Source: Prevotella sp. 885
GTDB lineage: Bacteria; Bacteroidota; Bacteroidia; Bacteroidales; Bacteroidaceae
NCBI RefSeq assembly: GCF_002265625.1
Contig: NZ_NOVE01000003.1
Location: 124,001-188,000, forward strand
Reading direction: 5' to 3'
Length of the DNA: 64,000 nucleotides
A program made the translations under genes and the position numbers. This document shows, piece by piece, positions 44,885 through 52,391 of this stretch (the stretch's first letter is position 1; every line of letters starts with the position of its first letter). The notes below the pieces were generated by a model. The model was given only the letters and a program-made list of their open reading frames with translations, searched no databases and was not told where the DNA came from.

Positions 44885-44922
44885 TGGCGCTGCGCAAGCG
44901 CAATTCAAAACTCAAAAACTCA
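44885..44922. repeat. Half copy of the family A palindrome
   Basis: The hairpin TGCGCAAGCGCA is followed by AATTCAAAACTCAAAAACTC, matching the right half of the copies at 7300-7440 and 43417-43575. The mate half is missing. It lies 190 nt before the RAYT-like gene. Confidence 0.65.
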
Positions 44923-44977
44923 GATTGTCATTTGGTCATTTTGTCAAAATGAAGAAAAGAAAAGGCTTGTCAGACTC

Positions 44978-45014
44978 CTATAGTATAATATATAAAATAT
45001 ATATTATTCTATAG
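44978..45014. repeat. 37-nt palindrome upstream of the RAYT gene
   Basis: The sequence starts CTATAGTATAATATAT and ends ATATTATTCTATAG, a nearly perfect palindrome made only of short AT-rich blocks with CTATAG ends. It could be a transposase-binding or origin-like site. Confidence 0.65.
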
Positions 45015-45058
45015 AGCCCAATGACCGACTTTCGGAAATGAAAATGACAAGATGACAA

Positions 45059-45091
45059 TTTGACAAGATGACAAGATTTTTAGTATCTTTG
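45059..45091 (+). promoter_or_regulatory. Promoter for the RAYT-like gene
   Basis: TTTG (45059-45062), a 21-nt spacer and TATCTTTG (45084-45091) lie 20 nt before the ATG at 45112. The -33 box is inside the TGACAAGA repeats. Confidence 0.8.
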
Positions 45092-45111
45092 CCCATAAAA
45101 AACTACGCAAC

Positions 45112-46443
45112 ATGCCTCTTACTCCCGAACAACTGGCGAAGATAGCTCAGAAGGACGCTGCTCTGCCTGCCGCCCTGAAGCGTAACGCCACCACAAACTA
45201 CTACGAGGGTTATTTCTTTATCACTCTCAACACCCGCAATTATGCTCCCATCCTCAGCTTCATAACGGGACGTCCGGACGCTCCCGACGACGCTCCTGAC
45301 GCTCCCGCCTGCGAATACACGGAGCTGGGCCGTAAGGTGATGGCGGTCTGGCAGACCGTCCCCCGTTTTCATCCGCAGGTGGAGATAATAGCCGCCGAAG
45401 CCATGCCCGACCACTTCCACGGACTGCTGCGACTGCTGCCCGGCAACAGAAAGCATCTGGGGCATCTCGTCGGCAGCTTTATGGGAGGCTGCACCCACGG
45501 ATATTGGGACACCCTGGGCATAGACTGGCGAAAGGACCGTGCGGAGCGCCTTGCCAAAGGCGCGCACGCGCTTCCTCCTGACCGAGACCGGGACCACACG
45601 TGCTCCTTCCGTGGCCCTTCGCTCTTTGTCCGTGGCTATAACGACATGGAGGCCGTCACGCCGGAGCAGGTGCAGACGAAGCTGCGCTACATCCGTGAGC
45701 AGGCGCGCCGCGCCCTTATCAAGGGAACGCTGCGCGACCGCTTCCTCGTCCATCGCTCGTGCACGGCACGCGGCTGGACGCTGGACACCATCCGTCGGGG
45801 CCTCCGCGCCGACCGCTTCTATGCCCATAACCCCGACCGCCTCGAACATATCCTCCGTTCTCTCCTGCCGCGTATCCCCATGCTGCCGGCTATTGTCTCA
45901 GCCTCTCCCTCGGCTTCTCCCTCAGCCTCTCCCTCGGCCTCTCCCACAGCCTCTCCCTCAGCCTCTTCCTCGGCCTCTCCCTCAGCTTCTCCCTCAGCCT
46001 CAGCCTCTTCCTCGGCTTCTTCTCCCAAGCCTCTCCTTTCTTATGTCGGCTGCAGCGCCCTGCTGTCTGCGGAGCGCAAGCTGCCTCTTGTCTGCCATCG
46101 TTCTGACGCTCCTTTCTTTGAGCGCCAGCGTGACGCTGTGCTGCGTGCCGCGCGTGAAGGTGCCGTCATCGTGTCGGCGTTTGTGAGTCCTAAGGAGCGT
46201 GAGATAGGGCGCCTGTTGCTTATGGAGCAGCTGCCCGTTATTGAGGTGTGTGACAATGGCTTCGGCGACCGCTACAAGCCCAGTGGCAAGAGCTTCTATG
46301 CCTGTGCCGAGAACCGACTCGTGCAGATTTCGCCCTGGAACTACGAATACTGCCCCGACCTTGCCGTCAACCGCGAGGTGTGCCTCGTGATGAACGAGCT
46401 GGCGAGGGTGATTGCCGGAGTGGGGGATGGGTGGTGGAAATAG
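45112..46443 (+). CDS. RAYT/IS200-like HUH transposase fused to a DprA-like domain
   Basis: The 443-residue protein starts with a Y1 HUH transposase domain of the REP-associated (RAYT) type (about residues 20-200): HUH motif H101-F-H103 in MPDHFHGLL and the likely nucleophile Y176 in RGYNDME. A low-complexity linker of SASP units (about 263-305) is encoded by 12-nt repeats (45897-46030). The C-terminal part (about 310-440) looks like a DprA/LOG-type Rossmann domain: VIVSAFVSPKEREIGR, PVIEVCDNGFGDRYKPSG, AVNREVCLVMNELARVI. It should nick and join single-stranded DNA; the DprA-like part may bind it. Higher G+C than the following genes fits acquisition by transfer. Confidence 0.82.
   Translation: MPLTPEQLAKIAQKDAALPAALKRNATTNYYEGYFFITLNTRNYAPILSFITGRPDAPDDAPDAPACEYTELGRKVMAVWQTVPRFHPQVEIIAAEAMPDHFHGLLRLLPGNRKHLGHLVGSFMGGCTHGYWDTLGIDWRKDRAERLAKGAHALPPDRDRDHTCSFRGPSLFVRGYNDMEAVTPEQVQTKLRYIREQARRALIKGTLRDRFLVHRSCTARGWTLDTIRRGLRADRFYAHNPDRLEHILRSLLPRIPMLPAIVSASPSASPSASPSASPTASPSASSSASPSASPSASASSSASSPKPLLSYVGCSALLSAERKLPLVCHRSDAPFFERQRDAVLRAAREGAVIVSAFVSPKEREIGRLLLMEQLPVIEVCDNGFGDRYKPSGKSFYACAENRLVQISPWNYEYCPDLAVNREVCLVMNELARVIAGVGDGWWK
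45897..46030. repeat. 12-nt minisatellite encoding Ser-Ala-Ser-Pro
   Basis: Units like GCCTCTCCCTCA/G are repeated about ten times with third-position variation, coding for the SASP linker of the RAYT fusion. As the unit is a multiple of three, copy-number change would alter linker length without breaking the frame. Confidence 0.85.
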
Positions 46444-46473
46444 GGGGAGGTGGATGTTTTTCTGTGTGTAATG

Positions 46474-46505
46474 TTGGGCGGATTGAGGTAAAAAGCGTAA
46501 CTTTG
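46474..46505 (+). promoter_or_regulatory. Promoter for the three-gene unknown operon
   Basis: TTG (46474-46476), a 21-nt spacer and TAACTTTG (46498-46505) are followed by the ATG at 46567. The -7 box lies in the loop of a small hairpin, AAGCGTA/TACGCTT. Confidence 0.7.
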
Positions 46506-46566
46506 TGGCTACGCTTGTGTTGTAACTATATAATACAGGAAGCAAATCTTAAAATATTATCAGACA

Positions 46567-47589
46567 ATGGCAAAATTCGCTACATATTATTTTCAATATA
46601 TCCATGGGTTCGGCCCGCATGAATGGGAGGACAGGCAGAGGCATCTGGCGGCGCTCTTCGACGGAGACCGCAACGTTGTCTTCGGGGAGGGCACGCCTAC
46701 GGAGGAGCAGATGGCTGAGGGAATGCCGTACAAGAGGGTGTTCGAGCATCGTGTCTACCACCTGAGGAACTATCCTGACATCATTGTCATGCAGATTGCC
46801 AACTCCATAGACGTGCCTATGGAGAAGAACTTCGAGCATAAGGTGGTGAAGAACGAACCTTTGCTCTTCGTCATCATTGACAATCGTGAGGGTGTGCGCA
46901 CCGTTGCCATACAGAACCGGCGCGAGGCGTTCAGCGCCCCGAAGCGCGTGGCCGACATTCTGGCTGAGAAAATTAATAAGGTGCTTTATTACCAACATTG
47001 CTATTCATTGAAGATTCTGCCCGAATATTATCCCGAGGATCTTTTCAAGGCGTGGGAGGAGCAGCAGAGGAATGCGAATGCGCTGCGCTTTCCTTCGTCC
47101 TACGAAATGGCTGATGACGAGATAATGCGTAAGGTGGAAGAATTGAAGACGGAGGGTAAGGAGTTTTTTGACGACCGCTTGATACCTTCTATTCTGGCTA
47201 TGGCTACGGAAGCCAAGAAGGCGAAATACAAGGGCAAGTATACCGTTATGCCTGAGGACAAGAAGACTGCCCTGTATGTGGACAAGACAACGGTGTATAT
47301 GAGGAACCTCCTGACGCTGGCACGTGCAACTGGCGAACCTGTGGAAATCGTGACCAAGGGGGGAACGACGTTCCGCTGCTTTGTGGAATCGGACGGGGAC
47401 AACACGGACAAGATTGTGCACAGTCAGTTTGACGACCGCTTGCTTGAGATGCTCTTCAAGGGCAAGCGCCCTGACGGGGAAAGGGCTGAGCGGGAAGACA
47501 TTGACAAGGCGGAAACCAAGATAATGGAAATGCTCAATGGCATGAAGCATGTCTCGGAAGACGTTGAAGCGGAGGAGAATGCAGCATGA
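46567..47589 (+). CDS. Unknown protein, first gene of a three-gene operon
   Basis: The 340-residue protein is not recognised. It has no signal peptide or membrane segment. The N-terminal 165 residues look like an alpha/beta domain (MAKFATYYFQYIHGFGPHEW, FVIIDNREGVRTVAIQ near 100). A helical middle part (about 150-215) and a C-terminal region with KGGTTFRCFVESDG near 275 follow, ending in an acidic Glu/Ala tail. The stop overlaps the next start by 4 nt (ATGA), so the second protein is translationally coupled. The position in an accessory island next to a transposase-like gene suggests defence or plasmid-like functions, which is inference only. Confidence 0.75.
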   Translation: MAKFATYYFQYIHGFGPHEWEDRQRHLAALFDGDRNVVFGEGTPTEEQMAEGMPYKRVFEHRVYHLRNYPDIIVMQIANSIDVPMEKNFEHKVVKNEPLLFVIIDNREGVRTVAIQNRREAFSAPKRVADILAEKINKVLYYQHCYSLKILPEYYPEDLFKAWEEQQRNANALRFPSSYEMADDEIMRKVEELKTEGKEFFDDRLIPSILAMATEAKKAKYKGKYTVMPEDKKTALYVDKTTVYMRNLLTLARATGEPVEIVTKGGTTFRCFVESDGDNTDKIVHSQFDDRLLEMLFKGKRPDGERAEREDIDKAETKIMEMLNGMKHVSEDVEAEENAA

Positions 47590-48347
47590 TCGTTCACTTG
47601 GACAAGGAGCAGACCCGCCAGATGAGGCGTAAGCTGCTGGCTGACAATAGCGACATTGTCTTTATTCTCTTCCACGACATTCTCAAGGAGTTGCACAAAA
47701 AGGGCATGACGCAGCTGTCGGCTGTGGAGGTGTTTCTCTCGGCAAGGCAGTTTGCCTGCACTCTGCTGTCGATGAATGAAGCGACGGAGGGTCTTGAGGA
47801 CGAGATTGACGACCTTGAGGAGGAGGCTGACGGCGAGAACGACGCAATGATAATAAGCATCGTGGCGTGTGCCGTTATCAAGGCTTTTGCCAAGGCTCAT
47901 GCTATGTCTGTGTATGACGATGTGGTGATGGCCATTCTGGTGCGTTGGAACGACCATCCGCTATTTATGCCGATGCTGGCTGGTGCTGCACGCAAGGAGG
48001 AAGGACGCTTTGCAGAGAACAAGCGCAATGACCTGTTGGGGTATGAGCTGGAACAGGCTGCGGGCGAGGGCGAAGAAGCAGTAAGCGAAGCTGTACGTAG
48101 CTTTGTAGACATAGCCCAGGATATTGGCCCTGACGCTACGATGCAACTGCTTTTGGTGCTGAGCAGATTCAATGACAACAACGGGCATAGATACCAGAAA
48201 GAGGTGGACGAGTTGTACGAGATTCATAAACGCACAAGATCTGTTATTGACATGGAGGTAAAGGGCAGCGGTTTGTCCAGCCTGAACTTCAATAATCATG
48301 TAAGGCAGGTGGTGGCTCATGCTGACGTTGTGGAAAAATATAAATAG
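47586..48347 (+). CDS. Unknown helical protein, second gene of the operon
   Basis: The 253-residue protein is predicted to be almost wholly helical, with an acidic segment (GLEDEIDDLEEEADGEND near residue 68) and no membrane helix. I find no family motif. Its start overlaps the stop of the first gene (ATGA), and 17 nt separate it from the third gene. Strict coupling with an unrelated large protein suggests that the two products form a complex. Confidence 0.75.
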   Translation: MIVHLDKEQTRQMRRKLLADNSDIVFILFHDILKELHKKGMTQLSAVEVFLSARQFACTLLSMNEATEGLEDEIDDLEEEADGENDAMIISIVACAVIKAFAKAHAMSVYDDVVMAILVRWNDHPLFMPMLAGAARKEEGRFAENKRNDLLGYELEQAAGEGEEAVSEAVRSFVDIAQDIGPDATMQLLLVLSRFNDNNGHRYQKEVDELYEIHKRTRSVIDMEVKGSGLSSLNFNNHVRQVVAHADVVEKYK

Positions 48348-48364
48348 ACAAAATCCCAAGAATT

Positions 48365-48847
48365 ATGACATCAGAAGAAATATCAGAACTTTTGAAGGCC
48401 GCTGTGCAAGCAAGACCGCAAGTGACGCAGACACTCAACTTCAATGCGTCTGTAGGGCAGCAGATAGCACACGTGGACAAGATTGAAGCCCACTTTGACA
48501 AGGATATGGGAATGCAGGTTGCGAATGCCGGAGAGATAGAGAATGGCGCACAAGCCATACTGCCAATGCAAGAGTGCGGCAACGAGCACGAATTGACTTT
48601 CCTTATTCATCCTTCGCTCAATGACGAGGAGGGTTACAAGACAGAAGCCGAGATTGTGAGGCTGGTGAAACGAAACGGCATTCAGGAAATATGCAGTTAC
48701 CTGAATTTGCTTGCCGGCAAGGACAGGGTGCTGTTGCCACAAAGTCAGAAGGTGGCTTACGAAGAGCTTGTACGTTTGGGGATGCCCAAAGAGAAGGGTG
48801 GCTACGAATATAAGACTTTTTGCAAATACTATAGAAAGGAAAACTGA
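48365..48847 (+). CDS. Unknown protein, third gene of the operon
   Basis: The 160-residue protein has a middle segment (GQQIAHVDKIEAHFDKDMG, about 31-49) that resembles the His/Asp-rich beta segments seen between domains in Bacteroidetes signalling and defence proteins, and a C-terminal winged-helix-like part (YEELVRLGMPKEKGG and KTFCKYYRK, about 132-157). The function is unknown; DNA binding is possible. A strong terminator at 48871-48917 ends the operon. Confidence 0.7.
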   Translation: MTSEEISELLKAAVQARPQVTQTLNFNASVGQQIAHVDKIEAHFDKDMGMQVANAGEIENGAQAILPMQECGNEHELTFLIHPSLNDEEGYKTEAEIVRLVKRNGIQEICSYLNLLAGKDRVLLPQSQKVAYEELVRLGMPKEKGGYEYKTFCKYYRKEN

Positions 48848-48870
48848 TAGAATCGTTTTAATTGTTAAGG

Positions 48871-48917
48871 GCGGTAGACGTTTGACAATGTTGTCAAGTG
48901 TCTGCCGTTTTTTTTTG
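48871..48917 (+). terminator. Terminator of the three-gene operon
   Basis: CGGTAGAC-TTTGACAA pairs with TTGTCAA-GTCTGCCG around a tiny loop, followed by nine T residues. The stem is interrupted by one or two mismatches. Confidence 0.92.
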
Positions 48918-49007
48918 TTCAATATATTTTCAGAAAAGATATTCAGAGACAAATAGAGAATATCGGAGAAGTTTAGAGAAAGTCGGAGGACGCTGTTTCT
49001 AAACCAA

Positions 49008-49037
49008 TTGCATGCTCTTTTTTTGCCCTTATCTTTG
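49008..49037 (+). promoter_or_regulatory. Promoter for the attenuator RNA and antirepressor gene
   Basis: TTG (49008-49010), a 19-nt spacer and TATCTTTG (49030-49037) form a strong promoter directly in front of a terminator-like hairpin. Confidence 0.8.
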
Positions 49038-49038
49038 C

Positions 49039-49098
49039 ACTCGTAATCCGGACGGTAGGCTTAACGGCAAGCCTGTGTGGGTTGCGAGTTTTTTTTTA
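49039..49098 (+). ncRNA. Promoter-proximal terminator hairpin: sRNA or attenuator
   Basis: The first bases after the promoter form an 11-bp outer stem (49039-49049 with 49079-49089, two G-U pairs) and an inner AGGCTT/AAGCCT stem (49057-49062 with 49069-49074), followed by nine T residues. A transcript of about 55 nt would end here unless read-through allows expression of the antirepressor gene at 49124. It may be a small RNA, an attenuator or both. Confidence 0.65.
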
Positions 49099-49123
49099 TT
49101 GACATTATTAAATCATAAAGATT

Positions 49124-49876
49124 ATGAGAAACGAAATCAAGATTTTTGAGAGTCCGGAGTTCGGAAGGATAAGGACGGTGAGTGATGAGAGGGGGGAGCC
49201 TTGGTTCTGTCTGGCGGATGTGTGCAAGGTGCTCGGGCTGAAGCAGAACGGTGTTGTGATGCGACTTGAAAAGGGGGTCATTTCAACTGAACCCCTTCCG
49301 ACAAGAGGGGGAACGCAGATGGCTAACTTCGTTAGCGAGGACGGGCTGTATGATGTTATCCTCGACAGTCGCAAGCCTTCGGCAAGGGCTTTCCGCAAAT
49401 GGGTGACTTCTGAGGTGCTGCCGCAGATCCGTCGGACGGGGGGATATGTTCCCTTGGAGGAGCAGGATGACGAGAAGACGATTCTGGCTAAGGCGGTGAG
49501 GATTCTGAACCGTACGCTGGAGCAGAAGGATGTGTTGCTCCGTCGGAAGGAGGAGCTGATGGAGGAGCAGCGGCCTAAGGTGGAGTTTGCGGACGCGCTG
49601 ACGACGGGCGACGGCTGCATCCTGATTAGCGAGCTGGCGAAGCTGCTGACGCGCAACGGCTTTGTTACGGGACGCACGCGGCTGTACAGATGGATGAGGG
49701 AGCACGGCTATATCTTCAAGCGGTCGACGGAACCGATTCAGATGTGGGTGGAGAGGGGTATCTTTGCCCAGTCGGTGACGGTGATAAAGACCAACCACGG
49801 CTCGGAGGAGAGAGTAACAACTAAGGTTACTGGCAAGGGTCAGGAGTATTTTCTGAGATTGCTTTGCAACCAATAG
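49124..49876 (+). CDS. Phage antirepressor (BRO-N and ANT/KilAC-like domains)
   Basis: The 250-residue protein has a BRO-N domain (about residues 5-110) with PWFCLADVCKVLGL, VSEDGLYDVILDSRKPSARAF-like RKWVTSEVLPQIRRTG, and a C-terminal KilAC/ANT-type DNA-binding part (about 155-245) with ISELAKLLTRNG and RLYRWMREHGYI. Such proteins control phage or satellite gene expression. No prophage structural genes are nearby, so it belongs to a small mobile island. It lies behind the attenuator at 49039-49098. Confidence 0.9.
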   Translation: MRNEIKIFESPEFGRIRTVSDERGEPWFCLADVCKVLGLKQNGVVMRLEKGVISTEPLPTRGGTQMANFVSEDGLYDVILDSRKPSARAFRKWVTSEVLPQIRRTGGYVPLEEQDDEKTILAKAVRILNRTLEQKDVLLRRKEELMEEQRPKVEFADALTTGDGCILISELAKLLTRNGFVTGRTRLYRWMREHGYIFKRSTEPIQMWVERGIFAQSVTVIKTNHGSEERVTTKVTGKGQEYFLRLLCNQ

Positions 49877-49938
49877 AAAACTGACAAATAATAAATAATA
49901 ACTACCAAATAATAACTAATAAATAATAACTACGGAAA

Positions 49939-50214
49939 ATGGAGACAAAGATCATGAGAGTGGTGCAGCAGGGCGAGGCTTTCGCTGTACAGAGCCAGAA
50001 GGCGGAGGGTGGTCAGGTGATGAAGTGCAACATCATGCTTCAGGAGCTTGGCGGCAAGTATGAGAACCAGTATGTGGCGGCTATGCTTGGCAATGTGGCG
50101 CTATGCCGTTTTGATGCGGGCACCTTGGTGGCGGTGACGCTGAGGTTTACGACACGAGAGCACAACGGGGCGCATTATCAGGACATCTTAGTGACTGACA
50201 TAACGAAGTTTTGA
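49939..50214 (+). CDS. Small OB-like protein beside the primase-helicase gene
   Basis: The 91-residue protein is beta-rich (KCNIMLQELGGKYENQYVA, LVAVTLRF, YQDILVTDITKF), with the pattern of small SSB-like OB folds found just before DUF3987 genes in Bacteroidetes. Single-strand DNA binding is an inference. The stop codon TGA lies in GTTTTGAATTAGGAG, a family A palindrome fragment at 50209-50227, and the next gene begins 14 nt later. Confidence 0.65.
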   Translation: METKIMRVVQQGEAFAVQSQKAEGGQVMKCNIMLQELGGKYENQYVAAMLGNVALCRFDAGTLVAVTLRFTTREHNGAHYQDILVTDITKF

Positions 50215-50227
50215 ATTAGGAGTTTAT
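50209..50227 (+). repeat. Short fragment of the family A palindrome
   Basis: GTTTTGAATTAGGAGTTT lies between the OB-like gene and the primase gene and matches the tip of the elements at 7300-7440 and 43417-43575. It is directly at a stop codon, like the long copies. Confidence 0.5.
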
Positions 50228-50228
50228 T

Positions 50229-51584
50229 ATGAGCGTACACATTATATATTATAAGGACGGGGCTAAGCTTATGCGCCCTGTGAAGGACGAAATGGAGTAT
50301 AGGCTTCTGCGCGACTCGGAGCGTAACCGTGGGGCGGAGAAGCGCATGATGGTGCAGATGAACTATTCGTGTCTGCCTAATGCCGACGGAGGGCTGAAGG
50401 GGGCGGAGCGTGTGAGCCGGTCGGTGGGGATGGACATCGACTTCGACCCCTCTTCGCCTGACTATGAGGAGAGGATGAGGAGCGTGCCGGAGCTGGTGAT
50501 GGGCAGGAAGGAGGAGCTGGGGCTGCTGATGCTGGAGCGGTCGGCCAACAAGGGTTATCACGTGGTCTTTCGTCGCCGAGAGGGGATGACGCAGGAGGAA
50601 AACCTAAGATGGGCTTCGGAGCTGCTGGGCGTAGAGTATGACAAGGGGGCGAAGGACATTACGCGTGTGTTCTTTACGCCGCCGACGGACAGGCTGCTGT
50701 TTGTGGATAAGGAGCTGTTTGACAATCAGGAGGCAACTCTGAAGAAGGAGATTACGGATTTTTCTGATTCTTCTGATGCTGCTCGGAATAAGGGGATTAC
50801 GGATTCGGCTGATTCTTCTGAGGCTGCGCCGACGGAGGCTTCGGACTGTTATCTGGGCATTCCTTATGCTGAGATTGTGCGCAAGTGGTGGGCGATGTAT
50901 AATGACTCGCAGGAGCCTGTGAAGAGCAACCGCAATACGCTTACGTTTGAGCTGGCCGTGAATCTTCGTCATATCTGCGGCTTCGACCGTGGGTTGCTCG
51001 ATAGGATTATTCCTTGCTATGACGGCTTCGCGGAGGCGGAGAAGCTGGCCTGTATTGACAATGCGCTGAGCGAGAAGCGCACGCAGATGCCGAAGCGGCT
51101 GAAGGACGTGCTCATCGCCATCCGTCAGGAGCGCATGACGGACGGCGGTGCGGAGCAGGGCGAGGCGGACGGCATAGACGAGGCGCTGGCTAAGGACGAC
51201 CTCTTCTATTACGAGGCGCTGCCACGAATGCCGCAGGGCGTGAAGGACTCCATTGACGCTGTGGGTCCGGCTCTGGCGCTGCCCGTGCTGACCGCCATCT
51301 GCCCCGTGATAGGTATGCTGGCGACGGGGGTGAAGGTGGACGTGCATGGCAAGATGAACTCGCTGAACCTTATCTCCTACATCGCTGGCGACTTTGCCTC
51401 TGGCAAGGGCGGCATCGACCCTGTGGTGGAGGCTTGGACGGCTGAGGTGAAGGCGATGGACAGGATGTATCAGCAGCAGGAGGACGAGTGGCGTGCCAAG
51501 AAGCGTGCTGCGAAGAACAAGAAGGAGCAGCCTGAGGAGCCTAAGCTGCCTGTGCGCTGCCTGACGCTCTCTATCGTGTGGTGA
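50229..51584 (+). CDS. BT4734-like primase / DUF3987 helicase, N-terminal part (truncated)
   Basis: The 451-residue frame carries the BT4734/VirE-like N-terminal domain (MDIDFDPSSPDYEE near residue 68, with paired acidic residues as in archaeo-eukaryotic primases), a short serine-rich linker, a helical region and the beginning of the DUF3987 helicase domain (YIAGDFASGKGG near 387, a P-loop-like segment). In intact homologues the helicase continues through Walker B for about 90-100 further residues before VTNYTDGFQ. Here the frame changes near 51565 and stops at 51584. The rest lies in the overlapping frame 51578-52315. The ATPase is therefore probably inactive. Confidence 0.8.
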   Translation: MSVHIIYYKDGAKLMRPVKDEMEYRLLRDSERNRGAEKRMMVQMNYSCLPNADGGLKGAERVSRSVGMDIDFDPSSPDYEERMRSVPELVMGRKEELGLLMLERSANKGYHVVFRRREGMTQEENLRWASELLGVEYDKGAKDITRVFFTPPTDRLLFVDKELFDNQEATLKKEITDFSDSSDAARNKGITDSADSSEAAPTEASDCYLGIPYAEIVRKWWAMYNDSQEPVKSNRNTLTFELAVNLRHICGFDRGLLDRIIPCYDGFAEAEKLACIDNALSEKRTQMPKRLKDVLIAIRQERMTDGGAEQGEADGIDEALAKDDLFYYEALPRMPQGVKDSIDAVGPALALPVLTAICPVIGMLATGVKVDVHGKMNSLNLISYIAGDFASGKGGIDPVVEAWTAEVKAMDRMYQQQEDEWRAKKRAAKNKKEQPEEPKLPVRCLTLSIVW

Positions 51585-52315
51585 CCAACTATACGGACGG
51601 CTTTCAGAGCAGAATTGCCTTGGCCCGTACGCCCGACAACACGTTTCAGCCGCTGACGGAGAATCTGCATGTGCTGACCGACAAGCAGCGTGAGCGCATC
51701 CGTCAGATAGCCCATCTGCTGCCTTTGATGGCTGGCGAGGTGGTGCTGCCGAAGCTGGAGGCGAGAGGCAGGCAATGGCTGGAGCGTGTGCGTCTGGAGA
51801 CGATGAAGGATGACGACAAGGTGAAGGCTCGCCAGCGATTCCGCATCTGCCCTACGACTATGAGGATGATGACGTGCCTGATGCTCTGCCGTGTGGCTGG
51901 ACAGCTGATTGACCGTCACGGTGTGGCTGGTGCCGAGACGCGGCTGAAGCAGCAGCCGGGGCTGTGGAAGGAGATGATCGTGAAGCAGCAGCAACCGTCT
52001 TTCCTCGCCGCCTTTGACGTCCTGGCTGACTATCAGATTGAGAATGCCCTCCATTTCTTCCGTGAGCGCATGGAGGCTGCGTTCTCGTCGAAGGACTATT
52101 GCGGACACGCTGCTTCGGAGCGCACGAAGCGTGGCAAGAACGACTCTATCTTCGAGCGTCTGGACACGACGTTCAGCTTCGAACAGGCGCTGCAGCACAG
52201 CATAGCCGTGAAGGGATGCAATACGTCGCGCAACGCCGTGCATCAGATGCTGAAGAACTGGCGCAAGCAGGGGCTGGTGACCGAATGCCAGAACCATAGG
52301 TATCGGAAGAATTAG
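51578..52315 (+). pseudogene. DUF3987 helicase, C-terminal part separated by an internal deletion
   Basis: The 245-residue frame starts VTNYTDGFQSRIALARTPDN, a segment that lies inside intact DUF3987 proteins, directly preceded in the same frame by codons for DALYRV. The bases CCTGACGCTC at the join fit both the upstream frame (RCLTL) and the downstream frame (PDALY), so a deletion between short identical sequences explains the loss. The C-terminal winged-helix-like end (NAVHQMLKNWRKQGLV) is intact. It may be translated from the internal ATG/GTG but is not a complete enzyme. Confidence 0.75.
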
Positions 52316-52345
52316 GAATTGTCATCTTGTCATCTTGTCAAAATA
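52316..52345. repeat. TGTCATCTTGTCATCTTGTC repeats, inverse of those at 45042-45076
   Basis: TTGTCATCTTGTCATCTTG directly follows the primase remnant. Its reverse complement motif (TGACAAGATGACAA) lies at 45042-45076 just before the RAYT gene, so inverted copies flank the plus-strand gene block 45112-52315. Confidence 0.6.
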
Positions 52346-52391
52346 AAAATTCGTAACTCGTAATTCTTAACTCGTAATTAATAAAAAGACT

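Larger units (their letters stand above)
44763..45111. other. Divergent regulatory region between the HU-like operon and the RAYT gene
   Basis: No gene is present. The stretch holds a minus-strand promoter (44807-44837), half a family A palindrome (44885-44922), a 37-nt palindrome (44978-45014), tandem TGACAAGA motifs (45042-45076) and a plus-strand promoter (45059-45091). Confidence 0.7.

Noticed and set aside
52316..52345. TGTCATCTTG repeats as att sites of an integrase
   Set aside because: They are inverted relative to the copy at 45042-45076 and no integrase gene is seen; kept only as a flanking repeat.
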